The notes beneath the pieces are model-generated. The model ran no database searches and was not told the origin of the DNA. It saw nothing but the letters and a program-made list of their open reading frames with translations. Below, piece after piece: positions 50,401 to 62,400 of a DNA stretch of 64,000 nt. Source of the stretch: Owenia fusiformis (taxonomy: Eukaryota; Annelida; Polychaeta; Sabellida; Oweniidae); contig CAIIXF020000002.1 of NCBI GenBank assembly GCA_903813345.2, positions 9,732,650 to 9,796,649 of the forward strand, given 5' to 3'. The number at the start of each line of letters is the position of its first letter. Position 1 is the first letter of the stretch. Both the position numbers and the translations under genes were made by a program.

Positions 50401-53400
50401 CCCCATGTACTTGCTCATACAGGGCTCATAATGAGGCACGTTATAGCTTGTCACTTGATGAATGAACATGGATATGTGGATAAATATGTCTGTACAGTTT
50501 TCAAAATATTCTTTAAAGGCCTGTACCATATGATGGACTTGTATAAAGGTAGAAAACAAATTTACAAAATAAGCAATGTCAGACAACGTACAAAAACATG
50601 CATATTAGTACATTTCTTTTTGCATTTTATGGAAAAAGTTAGGATAACAAACGCATAGGATAAGTTGGTGTTGAAAACTTGGAAATCAAAGACATATTTG
50701 TTTTCCTTTTTTGTGCTCAAAAAGAGTTTTATTATGTGTCTTGTATGTGCTTGTACGGGCCTCGAATTTAAAATTATGAGCCTGTTACATGCTCATACGG
50801 GCCTAGAATTTAAAATGATGAGCCACGTAAATGCTAATACAGGCTTCAAATTTAACATGACAATCTTTGTACATGCTTTTACGGCAACCCTAACTTATAA
50901 TTACAGGCCCCATACTTGCCTGTATAGGGAGTGTGCTCTTTTTTGTCCATACTGGCTCATAATTTTGAGCCTCGATCTAGCTTGTATTGGAACCGATATA
51001 ATTTGCCTTTGTAGTACCATATGTCAGGCACTCTCAAGTTGTTGTAAACAGTCTGAAAACTGAGCATCCACATACTATCCAAATCAATGGTTGTCTTGTT
51101 TGAAACGCTGAAACTGTAGTGTTGACAAATGGCATTCCAGTTTTGACATGTGTAAGATCTGATTTGGGTTTCATGATTGAACATAGTTCCCTTATTTCAT
51201 TACTACTTATGTATTCAGAGAGGGCAGATGTGATGTTGTTACTTCCAATGTCTAAATATTCTAAATTTGATAAATGTTCGCATATATCAGTTGGTATTTT
51301 ATGCAGGTTATTGTTATTTAGATAAAGATATTCAAGGTTATCAAGGCCCGAAAATGCACCAGATTCAACTTGTGTTATTTCATTGTAAGTCATATATAAA
51401 TATTGTAATCCAAGCATACCGCTGAACATGCCAGAACAAAGTTTTTTAAGTTTATTCTGACTCAAATATAAGTGAAGACACTGTTTTATACTCGAAAAAG
51501 ACCCAGGTTCTATTTCTGATATTTTATTTGCTGTAAGGTCAATGCTCGTTAGAGAGGATAATTTTTTGAACATCCCACCTGTCACATTTGTCAGTTTATT
51601 AGAAAATAACATTAATGAATTTAATGATTGCAAGTCATAAAATGCATCTGATTCTATTATTGATATTATGTTTTTTGCAAGATTAAGGTGGTTCAAGGAT
51701 TTAAGGTTTTTGAATATTCCCTTTGTCAAAATTTTAAATTTGTTTCCTTGCAATTTGAGTGTTTTTAATGCTTGCAAACCGAGAAAAGTCCCTGCTTCAA
51801 TCTCTGAAATGTCATTGTCGTAAAGGTTGAGTACTTCTAAAGATTTAAGGCTCTTGAATATTCCATTTTTTAAGACTGGAAGTTTGTTTCCCTGAAGGGA
51901 AAGGGTATGCAATGATACCAAACCTGAAAATGCACCAGTTTCTATCTCTGACATTTCATTTGCTTGTAGATGAATATACCAAAGGGATAACAGGTCATTA
52001 AAAATTCCTGTTTTTAAGATTTTAAGATTGTTTCCTCTCAAGTAAAGTATTTGCAATGATTTCAGACCTGAAAATGCTCCAGCTTTAATCTCTGATATTT
52101 TGTTGTTGCTAAGATCCAAGTATACCATATTTGTGGCATTACTGAACATTCCATGTGTTACTATTGTGATGTTGTTCCCACGCATCACTATATCTTTGCT
52201 ATTTTGCAAGGGAGTCCCACCTTTTACAAGAAGACACACCACCAACAACACACTCTGAAATGATACAAATGTAAGGCTGTTTGACAATAAATTTTAAAAA
52301 AAAGGCTGCATTTTTGAACTATCTGCGGGTGAGTGCATAGTATAATATATAATATGTTTCCCTCAGGTATCACGAAAAAGAACAATGAGCCCATGCGTTG
52401 CAAATTAATTACATGCTCACATGTTTTCAATAAAAGCAGTTCATCCAAGCGCACTTACACCGCTAATTATGATGTGTTAAACTTACTCGGTAACAGCGTA
52501 TGTCAACTGCGTCGGCTTGTTGCTAGTGCACCACAGGAGTTCAATTGCAATAAACCATGATGTCTTTCAAAAGAATTATTTGAGTGTTAGTGCGCTTGGA
52601 TGAGATTTTTGTTGAAAACATGGGACAATGTAATTTGGGCCACAGGCTTTTTGTTCTTTTTCTTGATACCTGGGGGGAAATCTCATTACTTATTACGCAA
52701 TGCACCACTGCTGGGGGCAATTCAAAATTGCAGTATAAATCAAGTGGGTAAAACAGAATCAATATTATAACCTAGATACACTGTATGTCTAACTGAACCC
52801 TACAGTACATCTATGTTTTAAATGTAAAAAAATTATAAAGGACATTAATAAAGCTAGAAATGTAGATATAAACGAAACACATGGCAGCCATCTTGAAAAA
52901 TGGCGGCCTTTACTCTCTATTTTACGATTTTTGCTGTAACTCAGAAAGCAGTAGAGCTATTTTGTTCATATTTGGTATTTGGTATTACTATAAGCATGGC
53001 ACACTGTCTAATGACACTTTTGGTAGAAAGCGCCCATTTTGAAAAATGGCCGCCATTTTAACATATTTTACCATAACTTGAAAAGTAGTGGAGCGATTTT
53101 GTTCATATTTGGTATGTGAATACTATAAGCATGGGACACTCTCTAATGACACTTTTGGTAGAAGGTGGCCATTTTGAAAAATGGCCACCATTTTAAGGTG
53201 TCATGACACTTAACAGGAAATGACAAAACAGGAAGTGACAAAAAATGCATTTTTAGACAATTTTTGAACAAAGATAACAGAGTTCTGTTTAGTACTGTTT
53301 AGTTTGCATTTGTACTGCCTGTGGTGCAGGTGGATTGGTTGGTGTTTAGTGAATTTTCCCTGTGGGTGCCACAAGAGGGATCAATGGGCCTCAAGGTGCA

Positions 53401-56400
53401 AATTGCATGGTCACATGTTTTCAACAGATACGGTTCATCCAGGTGTACTTACACTCCCATAATTCTTTTGAAAGACACATCCGTTTATTCAATAGAACTT
53501 CTGTGGTTCATCAGCGACTAGCCAATGCTGTTGTGCCTGAGAAGGTTTAAACAACGCTATTAAGTGATGTAAGTATGCTTGGATGAACTGTTTTTGTTGA
53601 AAACATGTTAGCATGTAATTTGCATCACAGGGGCTTATTGATTTTTTCATGATTCCTACTACTGAGTAGGCTCATAAAGTGCTGCCCGATTTGCTATCGC
53701 CATGGACAGTTAAAAAAATGCAGCCTAAATATCTGCAATAGACTATGTACGAGTAGATGTGAATAGAAATAATCTTGATTTACACCATTAAGTTTTCAAA
53801 ATTAAGTCATATCATATTTGAAATCTACATGTAAAACTACATCTGCAAACTTTAATTTTCTTTGAAAATGTGACTTCTTTTATTGGACAGATAATATTTC
53901 GTTTTACTGAACATATTTTCATTTATATAATTATTAGAATTAGCCACCAGGTGGTGAAACTGGTAACCACCTACTCACATCTGAATTATTAAATGCTGTA
54001 ACTTGACCTGTTAAAATGAAAATTATAATATTAATGGACTCAATCACTTATGCATGTCCTTTGCAATTCATATAAATTGAATATACATACCTTCATAGTG
54101 CAAATTGCCATTGTTAGTTATAATGTTGATGAGCGTCAATAGCAATTCTTATTCTGGTTTCATATATTTTCTTCTGGAAAATAAGAGAGACTTAAAATTG
54201 CAATTACAGGGTGGTCCAAAAAAATTGGAACATTTGATAAGTGAACGCAAACCTTTATTTTTCTTCTAAAATGCACCAAACTTTAACTGAGCATAGTTCA
54301 GTCACTATCTGATATAAAGTTTAAAGGTGCAAACAACAATGTATAAACTTTACATCAGATAAACAAGTGACTGAACTATGCTCAGTAAAATTTTGGTGCA
54401 TTTCAGAGGAAAAATAAAGGTTTCATGTTCAATTAACAAATGTTCCAATTTTTTTGGACCACCCTGTAGAAATTCATTTTGCCAACTTTGTCTCCTACTT
54501 TTTTTATTATTCGATATGGAATGAAAGGACTTATAATTTCGTATATGTTTTTAATATATCAAGAATGATATTTTGTTAATTAAAATCCCTACCTCAGCTG
54601 TTGCTGAGGGAATCAAAAAACAATTCTAAGTAATTTTGATATCGGATTCATTATTAATTCCAAAGATTAATGAATTGAAAATTGAAAATGTCACGAAGTT
54701 GGGAACCAGATTAAAGAGATATTTGATGAGGAACAATTAACCTGTTTTCATTCTATTGAGTGAACATGGTAGGGATATAGAGAATCCATTCGTCCTAACG
54801 TCTCTTAGTTCATTTGCCCAGGCGATAACTCAAGTACCAGTTGATGGATCTGGTGAAAATTCCATATGCTTATTATGCCTTATGGGTGTAGGACCTTTGC
54901 TCGGGAAGGAATTTTCAATATGGGCAGTCAATTGAAAATGGCTGCCATTTTTCGTAAAAAAAGGATTATTTGATACAGTAACTCAAATACTAGTCGGCAG
55001 ATTTGGTTTGGATTTTACATGTTGACACCTTGGGACTTAGGGCTTTGCTTAAAAACAGGAGCACAGGAGCTCTGTTCAAGAAGGAACTTTCAAGATGACA
55101 GCTAAATTTCAAAATGGCCGAAATTTGTTTAAAATAACATAATCTTTGATAACTCAAATACCAGTTGAGTGGTAGACACTGATTTCGTTCAAATTTTACA
55201 TGCTGATGCCTAGAGACAGAGGAGCTTTGCTCAAGAAGACATTTCCAAGATGACAGTTTAATCTCAAAATGGCCACCATTTTTCGTAAAATAATATTTAA
55301 AACTCATATATACCAGGATGGTTTGGGTTCAAATTTTATATGCTGATGCCTGGAGATAAGGACCCTGCTTAAAGAAGAATATTACAAGATGACCACTTCA
55401 TCAAAATGGCCAACATTTGTTATTAAAAATGTAATCTTTAATAACCCAAATATTGCTTTACGGATTTGGTTCAATTTTTATAAGCTGATATGATGCCAGG
55501 TAAAAGGAGCTCTGTTCAAGAAGAAATTTTCAAGATGGCCCCTATTTATCAAAAATGTTTTGTTTGGTGGAATTTAAGCTACTCGTTGGAGTACATATTT
55601 TTATGGTCTCCATTTTTTGTGAAAGTATTTGGTGGTAGTGTCTGGCGGTTGGTGTCTGGCGGTCGGTGTCTGGTGGTCGGTGTCTTTAACAAATGGCATG
55701 TTGTGACATTTGGCATGTTAATGCCTTGTTGAAATTCTAATGTGAACCCTCATTTTCTATACACCAACGCAAGTATTTCATGTTTTCTTCTCAATATTTT
55801 CAGTGCTGAGCTGGAGCAGAGAGAGCAGGAGGCTGTGATACAACTTAGAGAAAGCATACAGATGACGGAGAATGCTATTCTTGAGAAGGACCAGTGTATT
55901 ATACATGAGCAGCAGCAAACAGAAGAGGTACAACGTCTCCAGCAGGCTCTGAATAATATCCTTAATGAGGCTGGGATTAAAACAAGAAAGGAGGTACTGT
56001 TTGTTGTTTTTATTCATTATTTTATACATATGATCATAAAAAATAGACCTTTATGTCAAGTCCAGCCCACTTAAGACTTATCAACCACTTATGACAATGT
56101 TTGATTAATTACAAAATATGAATATAAAGTAACAGATTCATTATTATTTTACTGTATAATTATGAGATGAAATGTGATATATCAATGGTGTAGCTACGTG
56201 TACGCCAAGTACGCCCAGGCGTACTCTCAAATTTTAAGGAAAAATAAAATTTACCTGATTAATTGTGATGAAAAATAAATATTTTACCAAGAGATAGAAA
56301 TCGATAGATCTATGAAGACTCGTGTTAATAAATAAAACAGTCCTCGATTATTTCATTTTCTTTGTTTTGAATCAGTTAGCTACTGATAATTAGAGAATTT

Positions 56401-59400
56401 TATTTCGTTTCGGTTGAGTTGACATTGTTGTTGTGTATTCTTCAATGGCGGCCCCAGCAAGAGCTCCCGGCGTTGATCCCGTTGATTGTTATTCATTAAG
56501 TCATACTTGCGTTCCACAATGAACGAGGAAAGACTTTCTTCCTTGGCCATGATACATATCCATAGGGAACAGGATATAAACATTGATACTGTTATTGACA
56601 TGTTCGAAAATGCAAAAATGCAAAAAACAGAAAGATAAAATTTTTTCTATAGAATCACGTACAGATTGTTAAGATCCGAATTGGAGTTGAGACGGTCGTG
56701 CAACTGTTCTTTTATTGTTTATCATCTTGTGAGCTAGATAAAAACAAACACAGAAAAAATAATAATATTTCATGGAGAATGACCACAAAAGCTTAAAACA
56801 ATGAGCCTCATACATACAGTTTTAGGTAGCCTAAAAAATAGAATCGCCTTGATAGACGGCTTCAATCGCCGATGGCATGATTATATAGAATCTGTCTATT
56901 TTGTTTCCCAAATATTATCTGTTAATACAGTTAATTCAATCCCTCTAAAAAGCTATGTCAAAATGATCAAACAATACATATTTCCTTCATTGAATTAAGA
57001 GTGTTTAGTGTGTGCCATATCTTCTGAACACCCGGGATCTTCCTATTTTATGGAACCATCGTTTTGTTAATTTTGATAAAACCGGGAAATCATACGGGCG
57101 TACACTCGCAAAATGGGCTAGCTACGCCTCTGTATATGATGGAATATAGAGAACGCCTCCGTCCGTACGTACATCCGTCCGTCTTTCTGTCCGTCCGGGC
57201 AATAACTCAAATACTGTTGGCCCAATTTTGTTCATATTTTGTAAACATATACCCTATTGGGGGGGGTAGGAGATCTGCTCGAACAATATGTAAAACTGTA
57301 ATAGCAATATGTTTTAAATTTAAAAAAAAATATGTAGGACCTTAATAAAGCTAGAAATGTAGATCTTAAAGAAGCACATAGCAGCCATCTTGAAAAATGG
57401 TGGCCTTTACTTGCTATTTTACGATTTTTGCTGTAACTCGAAAAGTAGGGGAGCGATTTTGTTCATATTTTGTAAGTGAATACTATAAGCATGGCACACT
57501 CTCTAATGACACTTTTGGTAGAAGGCAGCCATTTTTCAAAATGGCCACCATTTTAACATATTTAACTATTACTCGAAAAGTAGCGGAGCAATTTTGTTCA
57601 TATTTGGTATGTGAATACTTTAAGCATGGTACACTGTCTAACTTTTTGTAGAATGTGGCCATTTTGAAAAATGGCCACATTCTGTTCAATGGCTGTTCGA
57701 TGGGATTTGCTACGCTTTGGCGTTGCTGTTGTCTAGTTTATGCAGGATGCAATATAACATGCAATATGATAGACATGCAATATAATACAAGAGTAGATGC
57801 AGTATGATATCAGGTGCAGTCCTTTTAAGACAATGAGTACAGCATAAGATATTTATGATATGATAGAAGCCATGTGAAAATGGTATTGATATTTCATATT
57901 ATACCATTGTCAGAGCAATATCGGTATAATATATAAATATAAATTAAGTATAATACATCTTTCTTTTTCCTTAAATTAATGCACGTTAGGACAGGATAAT
58001 ATGTTACTTTGACATTCCTAAGTCAGTCAAACATTTTTTCTGTCATTCAACAGAGGACTTTGGGTAGATATTGCTCTTGACCATGGTATAAGGTCATTAT
58101 TCACCTGTCGAGATGATATGAGGAATATCCCTCCTCCCTTGTGATATTCCCCATATTAAATCCCTCCTGGTGAATAACTTCTTTTTATGTTTGATCATCT
58201 TCAGGTTGATGCAGTGAGAACCAAATGTTACAAGAACATTTTTTCTCTCATTCTTGATTCAACAGAGGACTTTGGGTAGATATTGCTCTTGACCATGGTA
58301 TAAAGTCATTATTCACCTGTCGAGATGATATGAGGAATATCCCTCCTCCCTTGTGATATTCCCCATATTAAATCCCTCCTGGTGAATAACTTCTTTTTAC
58401 TTTTGTTCATCTTCAGGTTGATGCAGTGAGAGCTCAGTGTAACAAGAACATTGGTAAACTAATGGAAGAGTTGAATATGGTATTTATATTTAATATTTCT
58501 TTTGTTCATCTTCAGGTTGATGCAGTGAGAGTCCAATGTAACAAGAACATTGGTAAACTACTGGAAGAGTTGAATATGGTATTGATATTTAATATTACTT
58601 TTGTTCATCTTCAGGTTGATGCAGTGAGAGCCCAGTGTAACAAGAATATTGGTAAACTAATGGAAGAGTTGAATATGGTATTGATATTTAATATTACTTT
58701 TGTTCATCTTCAGGTTGATGCAGTGAGAGTCCAATGTAACAAGAACATTGGTAAACTACTGGAAGAGTTGAATATGGTATTGATATTTAATATTACTTTT
58801 GTTCATCTTCAGGTTGATGCAGTGAGAGCCCAGTGTAACAAGAATATTGGTAAACTAATGGAAGAGTTGAATATGGTATTGATATTTAATATTACTTTTG
58901 TTCATCTTCAGGTTGATGCAGTGAGAGCCCAGTGTAACAAGAACATTGGTAAACTAATGGAAGAGTTGAATATGGTATTGATATTTAATATTACTTTTGT
59001 TCATCTTCAGGTTGATGCAGTGAGAGCCCAATGTAACAAGAACATTGGTAAACTAATGGAAGAGTTGAATATGGTATTTATATTTAATATTACTTTTGTT
59101 CATCTTCAGGTTGATGCAGTGAGAGCCCAGTGTAACAAGAACATTGGTAAACTAATGGAAGAGTTGAATATGGTATTTTTATTTAATATTACTTTTGTTC
59201 ATCTTCAGGTTGATGCAGTGAGAGCCCAGTGTAACAAGAACATTGGTAAACTAATGGAAGAGTTGAATATGGTATTGATATTTAATATTACTTTTGTTCA
59301 TCTTCAGGTTGATGCAGTGAGAGCCCAATGTAACAAGAACATTGGTAAACTAATGGAAGAGTTGAATATGGTATTTATATTTAATATTACTTTTGTTCAT

Positions 59401-62400
59401 CTTCAGGTTGATGCAGTGAGAGCTCAGTGTAACAAGAACATTGGTAAACTAATGGAAGAGTTGAATGTGGTATTGATATTTAATATTACTTTTGTTCATC
59501 TTCAGGTTGATGCAGTGAGAGCCCAATGTAACAAGAACATTGGTAAACTAATGGAAGAGTTGAATGTGGTATTGATATTTAATATTACTTTTGTTCATCT
59601 TCAGGTTGATGCAGTGAGAGTCCAATGTAACAAGAACATTGGTAAACTACTGGAAGAGTTGAATATGGTATTGATATTTAATATTACTTTTGTTCATCTT
59701 CAGGTTGATGCAGTCAGAGCCCAGTGTAACAAGAACATTGGTAAACTAATGGAAGAGTTGAATATGGTATTTTTATTTAATATTACTTTTGTTCATCTTC
59801 AGGTTGATGCAGTGAGAGCCCAGTGTAACAAGAACATTGGTAAACTAATGGAAGAGTTGAATATGGTATTTATATTTAATATTACTTTTGTTCATCTTCA
59901 GGTTGATGCAGTCAGAGCCCAGTGTAACAAGAACATTGGTAAACTAATGGAAGAGTTGAATATGGTATTTATATTTAATATTACTTTTGTTCATCTTCAG
60001 GTTGATGCAGTCAGAGCCCAATGTAACAAGAACATTGGTAAACTAATGGAAGAGTTGAATATGGTATTTATATTTAATATTACTTTTGTTCATCTTCAGG
60101 TTGATGCAGTCAGAGCCCAGTGTAACAAGAACATTGGTAAACTAATGGAAGAGTTGAATATGGTATTTATATTTAATATTACTTTTGTTCATCTTCAGGT
60201 TGATGCAGTCAGAGCCCAGTGTAACAAGAATATTGGTAAACTAATGGAAGAGTTGAATATGGTATTGATATTTAATATTACTTTTGTTCATCTTCAGGTT
60301 GATGCAGTCAGAGCCCAGTGTAACAAGAACATTGGTAAACTAATGGAAGAGTTGAATATGGTATTTATATTTAATATTACTTTTGTTCATCTTCAGGTTG
60401 ATGCAGTCAGAGCCCAGTGTAACAAGAATATTGGTAAACTAATGGAAGAGTTGAATATGGTATTGATATTTAATATTACTTTTGTTCATCTTCAGGTTGA
60501 TGCAGTCAGAGCCCAGTGTAACAAGAACATTGGTAAACTAATGGAAGAGTTGAATATGGTATTTATATTTAATATTACTTTTGTTCATCTTCAGGTTGAT
60601 GCAGTCAGAGCCCAGTGTAACAAGAATATTGGTAAACTAATGGAAGAGTTGGAGAATATGGAGACTGAAGCGGGAGAGAAACAGGCCCAGTTAGAGAGGG
60701 CAGTAAGAGAGAAACGTGCAGTAGAGTCAGAATTAGAGAAGGTTAGATCTTGTTCATCTAGTCCTTAAATGTTGACTGAACTGGCTGGTGTACAGATTGT
60801 CAGGGGATGTAGGGGTCAACATGCGCTTTCATAATTTTGATTAAATTTCTTAAAATTTTCTTCTTGTTAACAATTTTCTGTTTCATCGGTGCAATTTTCC
60901 TTCTTCATGAGCACATTTTTCTTGTTTACGTGTACAAAATGAGAATCCAAACTTTAGAAATATTGAAGATATTGATTTTTGGAATTGTCAGTTTATGTGG
61001 GAAATGTTTTATACTTTGATTGGCCCTGGAGAAAACAAAAAAAGTTATGAATTTTGGGATACTAGAGACAAAGACAGGATCCAAAAATAGGCTAGGCAAA
61101 TGTAAAAAGGCAAAACAAAATACATCATAAAGAGGATGTTTATTTTTGTCGTACATAATTTTCAATTTTTGTCAAAAGAAACATTTTGGAAAAAATGTTG
61201 GTGAGATATTTCCCTCCCATGAATCGTACATGTAGTTTTCTAATCTTTTTGCCTCTTCCTATTGCTAGAAATTCCGGAAAACACTTTGATGAGATATTTA
61301 CCTCCCTTGAATCATACATGTAGCTTTCTAATCTTTTTGCCTCTTCCTATTGCTAGATATACCAGGAGGGATTGGTGCAGGGAAGCAAGGAGTATGGGAC
61401 ACAAGATGACCTCACCAGAAGAATGTGCAATGCGGAGAGATTAAAAAGAAACCTACCATGAATCATACATGTAGCTTTCTAATCTTTTTGCCTCTTCCTA
61501 TTGCTAGATATACCAGGAGGGATTGGTGCAGGGAAGCAAGGAGTATGGGACACAAGATGACCTCACCAGAAGAATGTGCAATGCGGAGAGATTAAAAAGA
61601 AACCTCCCATGAATCATACATGTAGCTTTCTAATCTTTTTGCCTCTTCCTATTGCTAGATATACCAGGAGGGATTGGTGCAGGGAAGCAAGGAGTATGGG
61701 ACACAAGATGACCTCACCAGAAGAATGTGCAATGCGGAGAGATTAAAAAGAAACCTACCATGAATCATACATGTACATATGTAGCTTTCTAATCTTTTTG
61801 CCTCTTCCTATTGCTAGATATACCAGGAGGGATTGGTGCAGGGAAGCAAGGAGTATGGGACACAAGATGAACTCACTAGAAGGATGTGCAATGCGGAGAG
61901 ATTAAAAAGAAACCTCCCATGAATCATACATGTAGTTTTATAATCGTTTTGCCTCTTCCTATTGCTAGATATACCAGGAGGGATTGGTACAGGGAAGCAA
62001 GGAGTATGGGACACAAGATGAACTCACCAGAAGGATGTGCAATGCGGAGAGATTAAAAAGAAACCTCCCATGAATCATACATGTAGTTTTATAATCTTTT
62101 TGCCTCTTCCTATTGCTAGATATACCAGGAGGGATTGGTACAGGGAAGCAAGGAGTATGGGACACAAGATGACCTCACCAGAAGAATGTGCAATGCGGAG
62201 AGATTAAAAAGAAACCTCCCATGAATCATACATGTAGCTTTCTAATCTTTTTGCCTCTTCCTATTGCTAGATATACCAGGAGGGATTGGTGCAGGGAAGC
62301 AAGGAGTATGGGACACAAGATGACCTCACCAGAAGAATGTGCAATGCGGAGAGATTAAAAAGAAACCTCCCATGAATCATACATGTAGCTTTCTAATCTT

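Noticed and set aside
58417-60594. 22 tiny alternative exons each spliced separately
   Set aside because: The spacer between exon copies is only 36 nt and the junction ATG|GTATTG is a poor donor, so individual exon splicing is unlikely in an animal.
58426-60768. A 780-residue open frame as an independent repetitive protein gene
   Set aside because: Its last part is SCLT1 exon 11 and the rest is the 99-bp array read through acceptor sequences. A start codon and promoter of its own are not supported. It is reported as an array, with read-through kept as a hypothesis.
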